64,000 nt of DNA from Sepiola atlantica. Lineage: Eukaryota; Mollusca; Cephalopoda; Sepiida; Sepiolidae. How positions within the stretch are numbered: the stretch's first letter is position 1; each line of letters begins with the position of its first letter. The translations under genes were made by a program, and so were the position numbers. The notes below the pieces were generated by a model. It was not told where the DNA came from. It did not search any database and saw only the letters and a list, made by a program, of their open reading frames with translations. The stretch lies in the NCBI GenBank assembly GCA_963556195.1, contig OY744525.1, forward strand, positions 54,452,446-54,516,445, in the 5' to 3' direction. Positions 46,385 to 56,858 of this stretch are shown here, piece after piece.

Positions 46385-46860
46385 TCCTGTAGTTTACATG
46401 TTTTTGCCTTGGAATGTCTTGTGTTGTCTTGTAATGGTTTGTAGTGCACATGCTTCAGGCAAATCTTTTTAAATCCCTCAATGTTTCCATAACGAGTGAT
46501 GTACTTAACGAATATAATCAGTTGTTATAATGCTATTAGTGTGTCTAGAATTTAACTTATTTTACGCTTTTAACTTTTTGCAAAAATTGTAAAAATGGTT
46601 CTATTTTTAAATTGTAATCAGGATTTCCTCTTGTTTTGTTGTAATTTTACTTTTTCTATTAATAATTTTATTTTATTGCTGTACTGTAGTTTACATGTTA
46701 TTACCTTGCAATGTCGTGCAGTTTACATGTTTTTGCCTTGTAATGTCATATAGTTTACTTGTTTTTGCCTTGTAATGTCAAATAGTGTACATGCTTTCGC
46801 CTTACAGTGTCTTTTTATTAACTTGTTTTGTATTGTAATGTCCTGTAGTACACATTATTA
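46385..46860. repeat. Tandem and dispersed 'TAGTTTACATGTTTTTGCC' units
   Basis: Units of TAGTTTACATGTTTTTGCCT TGTAATGTC recur at 46390, 46685, 46726, 46748 and 46790-46850. Older forms lie near 45795-45840. Copy spacing is irregular. The stretch 45850-46330 between them has no recognised gene. Confidence 0.6.
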
Positions 46861-47099
46861 TGGCAAATCTTTTAAAATTCTGTAATTTATCCATACCAGT
46901 GATGTTTACATCTTAAAAACTCTCCTTAAGAATTATATCTACTTGCAATTTATGAATTAAACCTAAATATCATGTGATCCTCTCTCAAAATCAACTAGAA
47001 TTAGCTACTTCACCGAACTTAATTGGTGTTTCTTTGATTTAAAATCTTCAAACCCATCTTTTGAAGCAGTTATATACTGACTTATAGAACTCCTGAAAG

Positions 47100-48130
47100 G
47101 GTATAGAATTATGAGAAGAGAAAACGTACAAAGATAAACTCATTCAACTGTTGAGAAAAAACATTGTTAGTTTCACCTGAAAAAGATGTAACTTCCACAA
47201 GAAAGTCATGTTCAAGAACACTCTTGGCTTACTTGAACATTTAACTCGCATTCATTAAATGAATTTCTGTTAAACTTGATACTTAAAGTAAGTATAAATA
47301 GCTTAGTTTGAGACACTGCACTTCTGTTGTATCATGTTCAGATTGAACAGTGGAAATTTAATGTGTTTTTGTAATCCCAGTTATATAATGAGTATTGATT
47401 TGTAAAAGCAGATGTTTAAACTTATTTTTATACCAGATTATTTAATATCATTTATTTACAGATCTCAGTGGATTAAAAATGAATTCATCTGTTGGCTATA
47501 TATGATGTTTGGAGTATACACCATTGCAAGTTTAATATTAAATAACCTGCAGAGAGAAATCATTTTTGTAAAATGAATCACTGACACAAAATCTGACTGA
47601 TAATCTGCATTGATGAAAATTCAACTATGCCGGAACAAATTCAGGATCAAGCTCATTTCTAAATATGCATTTTCATCATATTCTTTAAAAATATACATAA
47701 AAGAAGACATCAGCATTTATATACATCAAGAGTTTCTGATAATGACTATTAGTCACATGTAAAAAAAAATCATTATCAGTTATCGTTTATATTCTGACAA
47801 TTAAAGCTTGAAGAACACATGGGAAAATGCATTGGAGAGAGGTTCGTGTTGAGCAATGTGCTGTTCAGCATTTTCCCAAAATGTAAAGCCTCTATAAATT
47901 TATGTAAAACCTATTGAATATGTAAATGGATAATTACAAGTGTATACAAAATATTGCAGCAAGTTTTTTTTACTTCAATAATTTACAAGATAAAAAAGAA
48001 ACATATTCAAGAGAAAGACAAGAAACCCCATCCTTGGAATTATTTCAGATTACAATTGTTAATGGATTGGGATTAAAACAATAAAAACACATGTAACACA
48101 CATGATCTAAAAAATAAAGATATTTTTTTT
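47100..48130 (+). repeat. 5' flank of gene 3, tandemly duplicated at 49440-50460
   Basis: Several landmarks occur in the same order in both stretches. These include GTATAAA.AGCT..(TTTG/ATC)AGA.A, TTTGGAGTATA, GACTCTGATAAT-like, TTATCAG.TAT, ATTGAATAT.TAAA, CTTCA.CAATTTACAA, TCAAGAGAAAG.C and CAGAT.ACAATTGT.AA.GGATTGG. Divergence is high, so the duplication is old. The first copy leads into the open gene, the second into the pseudogene. Confidence 0.6.
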
Positions 48131-48132
48131 AG
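48121..48132 (+). promoter_or_regulatory. Probable 3' splice site of gene 3 exon
   Basis: A run of eight T followed by AG (48132). Immediately downstream the frame of gene 3 reads N-C-G-S-P-F-S-N-S-S-T-M-K-K-H, the second half of a finger. A spliced exon starting here would place the annotated Met inside a finger, so the true start may be in an upstream exon. Confidence 0.45.
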
Positions 48133-48165
48133 AATTGTGGATCACCATTTTCAAATAGCTCAACC

Positions 48166-49056
48166 ATGAAAAAACATATTCAAACACAAGCAGCTGAGAA
48201 CTTCTATTCTTGTAAAATCTGTGAATCCTCATTTTCACAGAGTTCGACTTTGAGATTACACATGCAAACGCACACTGGTGAAAAACCGTATTCTTGTGAG
48301 GTGTGTGGATCATCATTTTCAAAAAATTCAAATTTAAAAAGACATCAGAGAACACACACCCAAGAGAAAGCCTATTCTTGTGAAATTTGTGGATCATCAT
48401 TTTCAGAGAATTCAGATTTGAAAAGACATCAGAGAACACACACTAGAGAGAAACCCTTCTCTTGTGAAGTTTGCGGATCATCGTTTTCACAGAGTTCATC
48501 TTTGAAAATACACATACGAACACACACTGGTGAGAAACCGTATTTTTGTGATGTGTGTGGATCATCATTTTCAGAGAAGTCAAAGTTGAAAACACACCAG
48601 AGAATACACACGAGGGAGAAACCTTTTTCTTGTGAAGTGTGTGGGTCATCTTTTTCAGTGAGCAATACTTTGAAAAATCACATGCGAATACACACTGGTG
48701 AGAAACCCTACTCTTGTAGTGAGTGTGGATCATCCTTTTTATGCAGTAACTCTTTGAAAAAACATGTACGAACACACACGGGCGAGAAACCCTATTATTG
48801 TGAAGTGTGTGAATCATTTTTTTCAGATAATTCAAGTTTGAAAAGACACCACAGAACACACACCGGTGAGAAACCCTTTTCCTGTGAAGTGTGTGAATCA
48901 TCGTTTTCATTGAAGGCCTCTTTGAAAAATCATATGCGAATACACACTGGGGAGAAACCTTACTCTTGTAAAGTGTGTGAATCATCTTTTTCAGTGAGTG
49001 CCTCTTTGATAAAACACATGCGAATACATGCTCGTGAGAGACCTTATTCATGTTAA
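48166..49056 (+). CDS. C2H2 zinc-finger protein, 10 complete fingers (gene 3)
   Basis: A 296-residue Kruppel-type finger protein, expected to bind DNA. Ten complete C-x2-C-x12-H-x3-H fingers start at about residue 14. Their style differs from genes 1 and 2: EVCGSSFS...SLK.H, with HTREKP and HTQEKA linkers in places. Helix residues -1,2,3,6 run QSTL, KSNR, ESDR, QSSI, EKSKT-type (ESKT), VNTN, CNSK, DSSR, LASN, VASK. An eleventh finger is cut by TAA at its second residue triplet (YSC-stop-KCGLSFSDNST...), while its later half is still finger-like. The stop is therefore a recent nonsense change in an array that was once longer. Frame sequence upstream of ATG 48166 is a half finger behind a likely splice acceptor, so the start is uncertain. 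No effector domain is visible in this exon. Confidence 0.8.
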   Translation: MKKHIQTQAAENFYSCKICESSFSQSSTLRLHMQTHTGEKPYSCEVCGSSFSKNSNLKRHQRTHTQEKAYSCEICGSSFSENSDLKRHQRTHTREKPFSCEVCGSSFSQSSSLKIHIRTHTGEKPYFCDVCGSSFSEKSKLKTHQRIHTREKPFSCEVCGSSFSVSNTLKNHMRIHTGEKPYSCSECGSSFLCSNSLKKHVRTHTGEKPYYCEVCESFFSDNSSLKRHHRTHTGEKPFSCEVCESSFSLKASLKNHMRIHTGEKPYSCKVCESSFSVSASLIKHMRIHARERPYSC

Positions 49057-49420
49057 AAGTGTGGATTATCTTTTTCAGATAATTCAACTTTGAAAAAACA
49101 CCAGTTAGCACATACTGGAGAGAAACCCTTGTCTTCTGAATAAAGTAGATCATCATTTTCACAATGTTCGATTTTAAAAAAATGAACATTGGAGAGAAAA
49201 CATTTGTGTCTAATGTTGGTATATTTTTCAGACATGCATGTTAATACAGACTAGAGAAACTACTTTTTTGTCTACAGTGTAATCAGTATTTTCATAGAAA
49301 ATTTACAATGATAGATGCTGTAGAGACTCTTACTTTTGCGAAATTTGTGATTTAAACTGTTTATATAATTTCAAACAAAAAGTAAAAATTCAAATACAAA
49401 CTGGAAAGAAAGGGCTTTAG
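49057..49420 (+). pseudogene. Decayed continuation of gene 3 array
   Basis: After the stop the same frame gives KCGLSFSDNSTLKKHQLAHT then GEKP, then SSFSQCSILKK with stops. Frame-shifted relics follow: EKLLFCLQCNQYFHRKF near 49250 and DSYFCEICDLNCLYNFKQK near 49329-49390, ending in QIQTGKKGL and a stop at about 49420. Three to four former fingers. Confidence 0.75.
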
Positions 49421-50459
49421 CTTTTAGCTAAGCTCATTCTACGGTTTATTAAAATACATTACCAATTTCATTTGTATCTTCCACAATAAAATCCTGTAGA
49501 TGAACACTCTTGCTTTCTAACTTTCACTTAGTTCGTCAAAAGTAAAATTACTCACGTATTTAATTTTACTTTAAAATCCAAGGTGCATTTTAAGAATGAC
49601 TTTTTCTAAAAGTTTGACATAAAGAAAAGTATAAACAGCTCAATCAGATATACTACATCTTTTTTGTACCACGTCCGATAAGTTTGAAGAGGGAAGTTTG
49701 GTAGAGGGAATATTAGTATTCTCAATTTTCTCATGAACATTGAATTGTAAAAACAGCATTTATAATTATTTCATACCAAATTATTAACAAAATCATTCTT
49801 TTATTCACTGATAAGAAAAATAATGAATTTATTGGTTATTAATTGTTTTGGAGTATATTTCAATTTAAATATTAAAATATCTAAGCAACACAATATTTTG
49901 TAGAATTTATTACTGTCCTTAAATCTGACTTCTGTGAATTTTATGAATTTGCATTCAAGAAATCCACAAAGTTATAATTAAACTCATCAATAAAATATGA
50001 AAAAAAATAAGCATTAACTAAATCCAAAGACTCTGATAATCCTTAAAAAATCTTCTTATCAGGTATTATCTTTTTCGAAGAATAAAAAGTTTAAAACACA
50101 TGGAAACATAAATATGAGAAGGTTAATTTTGAGAAATGTGTCTACAAGTGAAATATGGCAGTTTAAAATAAATTAACAGAAAATCCTAATGTATCAACAT
50201 TTTCCTAAAGTTTCTTCAAATTTGTACAGAAACTGATTGAATATATAAAACTGAATGGAAACTTAGAATTTTTTATGTAAAAATCTTGCTTCACTTCAGC
50301 AATTTACAATATTTAAAAGAACTATGCGCATCAAGAGAAAGGCCAAATTTCTATGCGTGGGGTTTATTCTCCATACATAGAAATTTTGCAGATCACAATT
50401 GTGAAAGGATTGGAGTTCGAACAATAAGACACATCTAACACAAATAGGAAACACGACAC

Positions 50460-50907
50460 AGAAATTGTATAGATCATCATATTAAATATTCTTATTTTAA
50501 TTACTCACTTGAACATATGCTGGATATATAAACGAAACATTTCTAAAGATTAAGGTTATAATCTTTTGAGAAATCTTAATTCAAAATATATCAATTCATT
50601 GAGAATAAATAATGCAAAATTGTTATGTGTGTGAAGCACAGGTTCGTTTATAAACATTTCTCATCTTAACAAGATAATTTATTGAGAATATTTGATAATC
50701 ACATAGTTTTACCACGGAAATCATATGTGAATACATACTTGTAAAAAGCTGATTCTTATGAAGTGTATGGATCCTTATTTTCTGAGAAATCAACCCTAGT
50801 AAGAGTCATGCAAACTCAAACTGGAGAAAAATCTTATTGTTGCGAATTGTGTGGATCATCTCTTTTCCAGAATACTTCTTTGTGAATACACATGCAAATA
50901 CACACTG
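50460..50907 (+). pseudogene. Second, dead zinc-finger array: part before the LINE
   Basis: The decayed tandem copy of gene 3. A clear relic starts near 50740: KADSYEVYGSLFSEKSTLVR, then VMQTQTGEKS. Next is YCCELCGSSLFQNTSL-stop-IHMQIHT, a finger that still has both Cys and both His around one stop. The reading ends at CACACTG (50901-50907), where the LINE fragment begins. Upstream to about 50460 only faint finger traces are seen. Confidence 0.75.
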
Positions 50908-51250
50908 ATGATGCTGGCTTAAACCGAGCTGAGAGGGAGAAGATAACGAAATACCAAGATCTTATGTACGATATAACAAGAAACTGGAATCTTAGGAAGA
51001 TCTCATCATTCCAGTAATTATAGGAGCAACCAGGCTCATGAAAAAGAATTTCAAAAACAACCTGGTGAATATACCCGGTGAACCAAGTGCAAGAGAGATA
51101 CAAACAATTGCCCTTAAAGGGATGGTTAGAATGTTAAAAAGATCTCTTAGTTGGAGTCTTTGAAATAGCAGGTGAATGTCTGGCATCCGGTAAGATGCCC
51201 CATCCCTAGCAAAAATAAAAAGATGAGAAAATTGAAAAAAAAAAAAAACA
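50908..51250 (+). mobile_element. RLE-type LINE 3' fragment inserted in zinc-finger linker
   Basis: It starts DDAGLNRAEREKITKYQDLM, matching NDYGLNRAEREKITKYQDLK of the 39.6-kb copy. After a shift near 51000 it continues DLIIPVIIGATRLMKKNFKN, then NIPGEPSAREIQTIALKG and LKRSL to the TGA at 51161-51163. A short 3' UTR ends in an A run (51235-51248). The 5' truncation point differs from that of the insertion in gene 1, so the two insertions are independent. Finger sequence resumes at once after the A run. Confidence 0.85.
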
Positions 51251-51305
51251 GAGACTCTATTCTTTTGATGTTTGTGGATCATAATTCTCGATAAGGACCT
51301 TTTTT
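51251..51305 (+). pseudogene. Dead zinc-finger array: part after the LINE
   Basis: GAGACTCTATTCTTTTGATG and on reads E-T-L-Y-S-F-D-V-C-G-S-stop-F-S, matching EKPYSCDVCGSSFS apart from small changes. It is the missing downstream half of the linker broken at 50907. Confidence 0.75.
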
Positions 51306-51309
51306 CAAG

Positions 51310-53440
51310 ATTTTATGGTACTAATTTTTATAACTTGGTGTATGATTTGATTTATCTAGGAGAGAATATTTAGAGAGATGTCTAATTTAAGGAAAGTAAC
51401 TAATCTGTTTAAATGTTAATATTTACATATTGTTAACTAAATGTAATTTAAATGTAGACAAGGTTTATTAACAAGAATCAAGGTTAGGTGCTACAAAAAT
51501 TAATAAAATAATATAATTTTTTATTATTTGTTAAATTTAACTTGTAATTAATATTTAAATAAAATTAGAAGTTAATATTCCAATCTTTAAAATATTCTGA
51601 TATTTTACCGCAGTATGGTGCAAGAACCTCTGGTGCTTGAACGTAGACATAAGCAGGTTAAATATAGCATTTAAAATAAATTATCAGGAGACTCTTTGAT
51701 ATACTTACGTATCAGGCAAAAGTAGCTATCTGCACCAAAAATAGGGAAAATTATTGAGTAGAATTTTAATTAAAAATATAAATCAGTTTTATCAAATATT
51801 TTCGATTCTCCATTAGTGTGGCACACTGTGTGAAACCTTTTTGGGGAGCTGTTTCTCCCACTACAGTTTGCAATCCCTTGTGCCAGACTTGGAGACAAGT
51901 GCAATAATTCTCTGCAATTCAAACATATCAGTATGCCTGTGCCGGCTATGTTTTGGAAAACTGAGGGTTAGTGTCAAACCAATTCAATGACAAGTACATG
52001 TGATAGGTTCAGAGATCAGACCAGCTATCATCCAAGATGTGTTAGAAAATTGGAACAAGTTATTAAATCATAACAAAACATTTGTTGCATTCTGTGTCCT
52101 CTCTCTCTCCCTCTTTCCCTCTTGCTTTTTTCTCTTGCTCAGTCGTGAGCGAAATAACACAGTCAGCGTTTTAGAATCAGCGAGCGACGCACGCGTTTGT
52201 CTCTGAATCTTTGAGTTTAAATTATGTTCTTTTGGGCATAAATAAATTATATTTTTATTTAAAAGTAAAATGGTTTGTTAACGGCCAGCAAGCTGACCAA
52301 ATACCCAGCCGGGTATGAACCCCTTTATGTTAATGGGCATGTAACGTCTCCAAAGGCTCACACACACGGAGTCACACTCCCTGGCAAACGGTCGGATCAC
52401 ATTGGCATGAACGCATTTAACGTTTTTAATTTAGAAGACTTACGTAAAATAGAGAACAGGGGAGATAAGTCAGTTTGATTTTGTTGTGCAATTTCTAGCC
52501 TTTCGTAAGGCAGGTCTCTTGGTCCTTGGCAATGAGTAATTAGCTCGTGCAACTTTTGTATGAGAAGTAACAAAGATTTTCATTTAGCACTTTCTTCATA
52601 GTCGACACTTCGATGACCATCTCTCTCGCCAAGGTTGGCATTGCCACACCTTTTTATCAGCTTATTGGCGAATCTCATTGTGCGGAAATAATCAAAACGC
52701 CTACTATGATCCTTCTTGTTAGCAATTGATTCAACATTAGCATCACAATCCTCTAACTCACAAGGAGCACGTGTTAGATAGTAGGCACCCTGAAAGGTAG
52801 GAGGAGTGAAAGCAGAAGTCGGAAATTATGTCACTTCCACTCAGAGCTGATTCTGTCTTTCGGCCGCTAACCAGCAGATAGATCAGAAATGAAGAACTTG
52901 AAGTCCTTGCCAGCTTGGGAGAGGAGCAGGGATGGTGGACACAGATAGCAAAAAGTGAAAAGGTGTCTCTCCAAGTAAAGTCCTTTATTCTCTCGTTCTC
53001 GTAAAATACAGTTAATTTCTGTCTCTTGTTTTGTATCTGAACAAAACTGCTAAAAACCAAACAATAAGCGTCCGTGTGATTGTATCAGCAGCCAGGCTTA
53101 CAGCGATGATGATGGTGACAGCAACGACTACCTCGGGATAGACCAGCAACTTGGCATACAACGGAAAGATATACTCGAAGATAAGCAGCAATGCAGCACA
53201 CTGAGCTGCAGCTAATTTTTTACTCTGGCACGAATCATCAAAATACCGATCACTCTCTTCCAATATTCCAGTGCTTTCCAATCGTCTCTAGCTCTCAAAC
53301 TCATCAATAGTACACAGAAACGGCTATCCATTGCACTTTACCGCAATTAAATTTTTCAAATGGTTCTGAAATGAAAAATATATATGAAAAAATTTTTCCC
53401 TGAACACTTTTATGTATTTATTACCTGTTTCGTCTTTTTC
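51310..53440. other. Stretch with no recognised gene
   Basis: AT-rich to 51800, then mixed. CT-rich tract and AATAAA-like sites near 52090-52260 could be an LTR-like region, but no terminal repeats were matched. Minus-strand readings at 52758-53281 include a hydrophobic segment (VVVAVTIIIAVSLAA) but no known domain. Confidence 0.35.
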
Positions 53441-53449
53441 AAATTCATC

Positions 53450-53530
53450 ATTGTTGTTAGACACAGCAAGATTTAAAACCGGAACTCCAACATTTGACGT
53501 CCAGTACCCTACCAACTAGGCCACCACATC
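53450..53530 (-). mobile_element. tRNA-derived SINE copy
   Basis: Same family as 41740-41822: box A TGGCCTAGTTGG on the minus strand, a box B-like CGGTTTTAAATC, and TGTGTCTAAC. Confidence 0.6.
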
Positions 53531-53928
53531 CGCTGCATGTAGTGAAAGAAATTATATCATAAAATGAAAGTATTAATTTGTAAGAATGTTGTTTGTTTAA
53601 AGAATCTGAGTCGAGTATGCTTGAAGAAGCTTTATTCTACTAATATCTACACAGATTGAGTTGCTGAGAGAAAATGGCTGCCTATAAAAACATTAACAAA
53701 GGGAAGTAATTCATTCCCAAAAAGTAAAAGAGAGATTGAAAAAAGAGTTCTTTCTTTATCACCACATTTTTATTTTTTTACAATATTGATACCCAAAAGG
53801 ATTCATTTCTTTTCTATAGAAGAATCTTGCTCGTGTTTCAGAATATTTTAGATGAAGATTAATAATTTGTATTATTCGTATTATTCGAACTACTGTTCTC
53901 ATCTTGAATTGATGATGTTCTTACAACG

Positions 53929-53960
53929 TTTTAGTCGATGTAACCTGTGACTTTCTTCAG
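53929..53960 (-). ncRNA. Hammerhead-like core, copy 3
   Basis: The minus strand reads CTGAAGA-A-AGTCA-10 nt-CGACT-AAAA-CGTTG. Four of five stem II pairs are kept although three positions differ from copies 1 and 2. The GAAA box has become AAAA, so this copy is not expected to be active. Confidence 0.35.
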
Positions 53961-53981
53961 CTATATCTTGTTGAACTTGCG

Positions 53982-54090
<109 letters not shown>

Positions 54091-55059
54091 AATATAGTCA
54101 TCCCCAGACTCATCAGTGTGGCTATATCGTACTAAATGAAAATATTCATTTAGCTTACATTTTTATTTTTTTATGATGCTGATAACCGAAAGGATTCAGT
54201 TCTTGTCTACAGAAGAATCTTGCTTTCCACTATGTTGAATCCATCATTACCTTCTACTAGAGTGCTCCACCCACAACAGAGCATATATATTTTCATCATT
54301 ATATATAAAATTAAGTTGTTTGAGTTTTCCAAGTTACACATATGCATCTGATAAATAGATATTTTATTTTACTTAACCAAAGTTTATTTTTCTGTTCTTT
54401 GCAATAATGAATTTATTTTGATTCCGTTTCTTAAATAATAAAAAATTACTCTGGGTAGAAATACTGTTAAAATGGAATCATTTTTTTGCACTTCATCTAC
54501 CTAACAGTTCCTTTTTACATCATTATTAAAAAAATGTCTAAATTGTTCTATTTATTGTCGGCTTTCATATAGATACATTAAACGATTTGTAGGTAAATTA
54601 TCTTTTGATTCGACCACCTAATTACAAAATATTTTTTCTGTGCAATGGTACGTTTGTAATAATGTCGGATGCTATTTGCCTACCCACGACGGCAAAGTTA
54701 TATCGCATGTCAATTATCCGAAATTCGGATGTTCAGTTTTCACATTAGGAACAAAACTTTCCTCAAGTAATACAACAGAGTAATTATTTACCGGAGTCAC
54801 GTTTCAAATTTCATCGTTTTAAAATAAAAATGTGGTTGGAAAACTTTCAAAAACATATACAACCAATGTTTTAGCAACCAATAAATTATTTAGGTATGTT
54901 TTATTCTGACGATATATACAATAGAATTTTCTCTTATTCTGATATTAAATTACATCTTCATGCATACTTTAGAGCTTCTTTTTGGCCAAACAATAACACA
55001 TTTCCTCAAATGAAACAACACTCTTTCAAATCGAAAGACATTTCTTCAAATGGATTTAA

Positions 55060-55100
55060 ATATCTGACGAGAGCGCACCACGCTTGAAACGCGTTATATA
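55060..55100 (+). ncRNA. Candidate type I hammerhead ribozyme with minimal stem III
   Basis: CTGACGA (55064-55070) is followed by a 5-bp stem II with a 5-nt loop (GAGCG-CACCA-CGCTT, one G-U), GAAA (55086-55089), CGCG as a minimal stem III, and TT before ATAT. The ATAT on each side of the core can form stem I. Predicted cleavage would fall after 55095. Hammerhead motifs with short stem III are known in the terminal repeats of Penelope-like elements. A Penelope-like gene lies 1.2 kb away, but on the opposite strand. Confidence 0.6.
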
Positions 55101-55180
55101 AAATTATAAAATGATAAAATAACTAAATAATAAATGAATGTTGAAAAAAAACTTTTTACAAATGTTGGTAGCCTTACTCC

Positions 55181-55183
<3 letters not shown>

Positions 55184-55254
<71 letters not shown>

Positions 55255-55255
55255 G

Positions 55256-55282
<27 letters not shown>
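55184..55282. repeat. (CA)n then (TA)n microsatellite
   Basis: About 68 bp of CA followed by AAAGA and about 27 bp of TA. A poly-A tract follows near 55317-55336. Confidence 0.95.
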
Positions 55283-55287
<5 letters not shown>

Positions 55288-55859
55288 GGAAGTTTCTCAA
55301 CCATTAAAACTATATTAAAAAAAAAAAAAAAAAAAAATTAAAAAACTAAAAAACTAAAAAAAAAACTTATAGTCTCAAGTCTTCCAGTGGAAAATCACTC
55401 ATGTAAGTCAATTTATTTTTTACAGTTATTATATTAGTTAGTTTCTAACACTATTTTAAGGGATCATCAGTTGTTTACCATGAAAAACTGTTTCGGGAAT
55501 TTAAAAACAAGACAGTATTTAATTTCATGGCTTCCCAGCAGAGTTGATCAGACCCCACTTCCCTTAAAAGACAAAAACATAAACGTTCCTTATACTAAAT
55601 CTACGTTTTGTTCCATATAAATGTTTTGCTAACTTATATTAGTTATTTAAGACATCAAAAAAAAAAAAATTTTCTTTACCTGCGCTGTTCGTCTGTCTAA
55701 TAAAATTTATCCGTTACTCACAAAAATGTTGCTGCATTTTAAAGTGTTTGGACGAATCCATGACACTATTATTTAAGTGATTAATGTATTATTTTTAGTT
55801 TTATATTATAAATATAAAAACATCAACACATCAAAAAATAAAAGATAAATAAATAAATA

Positions 55860-55866
55860 TGTATAT

Positions 55867-55929
<63 letters not shown>

Positions 55930-55950
55930 CACACATACACATATATACCT
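55860..55950. repeat. (TA)n microsatellite
   Basis: About 70 bp of TA flanked by CATATACACA-type variants. Confidence 0.95.
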
Positions 55951-56139
55951 TTAGTTTCTCCTTTTCTCCCTCGTCCTACTTTGTTGTCCATCTCCCCGTT
56001 GTTGTCAACCGCTAATAAATATTAATCTTCCTTGTTCACTATAGTTTTTCTAATCTGCGTTCACAACTGTCGACTTTTTTCTTTTCTCATTGTTTCAAAT
56101 CAGCGTCTGTAAGTTAACCGTTAATTTGTTCTCTTTTTC

Positions 56140-56230
56140 TTCTTCTTCTTTGCCAACTCCCGGTGTTTAAAATGAGCGTTCATAACTGTCGGTTTTCTTC
56201 TTCTTCTTCTTCTTCTTCTTCTTCTTTTTT
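56140..56230. repeat. (TTC)n tract with flanking direct repeats
   Basis: A CTTCTTCTT tract (56198-56228). GCGTTCACAACTGTCG (56060s) and GCGTTCATAACTGTCG (56177) flank it as direct repeats. It lies beyond the 3' end of the Penelope-like element and may be part of its tail. Confidence 0.7.
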
Positions 56231-56309
56231 AACATTTCTTTCTTTCTTTCTACTGTATTTTTATTGTTTTTCTTATTATAATTAGCAGATGTGTTATATA
56301 TACGTTTAT

Positions 56310-56858
56310 TCATATTATATCATTTCTATTTATATATACTATGATTTGTTCTATCAGTTTATTTTGATTAATTTGATAAGATTTAAAAGCATCAGGATGG
56401 CGAGTAATTGCCTTATTTAATTGTCCAAATATTTTATTTTGATCGTCACCTTGGTTAATCATTCTTATTATTAGATCAGAAATTGGGGGCATGAAATCTA
56501 CTAATTTTAAGGTAACACGAGCAATTCTCAGAAATTCAGACATAATACTCCCGTAAAATATATACACAGGGCTAGTACTATTTTTATATGGCATTCGCAC
56601 GATACGAAAAGGGAATGAATTTCTTTTATCAAACAGTTTATAGATAAATATTTTATCTTCAATTTTTATATCCAAATCAAGAAAAGTAGCTTGTGTTCCC
56701 TTATGTTCACAGTGTAATTTTAACTCTTTAGGATATATTAAATGTTTAGTATTTGCAAACTCCTCGCTATCATTAATGCAAACAAGGTCGTCAATATATC
56801 GCCTACATCCATGATAACTATACGCTCTAGATATATCATTTTTTATTAGTGATGACAT
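56310..56858 (-). CDS. Penelope-like reverse transcriptase, C-terminal part
   Basis: This 182-codon frame continues the 574-codon frame upstream after a frameshift. Residues about 18-27 carry RRYIDDLVCI, the Y-x-D-D catalytic box with both Asp intact. ATFLDLDIKI and LFDKRNSFPFRIVRMPYKN follow, both typical of the thumb-side blocks of this group. The end reads GQLNKAITRHPDAF..., and no GIY-YIG endonuclease follows; some lineages lack it and some have it N-terminal or on a separate frame. Its first Met overlaps the upstream frame by 13 bp across a (TA)n tract, so it is not an independent gene but the displaced end of one. Confidence 0.85.
   Translation of the reverse strand: MSSLIKNDISRAYSYHGCRRYIDDLVCINDSEEFANTKHLIYPKELKLHCEHKGTQATFLDLDIKIEDKIFIYKLFDKRNSFPFRIVRMPYKNSTSPVYIFYGSIMSEFLRIARVTLKLVDFMPPISDLIIRMINQGDDQNKIFGQLNKAITRHPDAFKSYQINQNKLIEQIIVYINRNDII

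Noticed and set aside
47815..47885. MicroRNA-like hairpin (GGGAAAATGC...GCATTTTCCC)
   Set aside because: Only about 10 bp pair and the interior does not fold well.
53012..53281. Possible small membrane protein
   Set aside because: One hydrophobic stretch only, overlaps another minus-strand reading, no recognised family.
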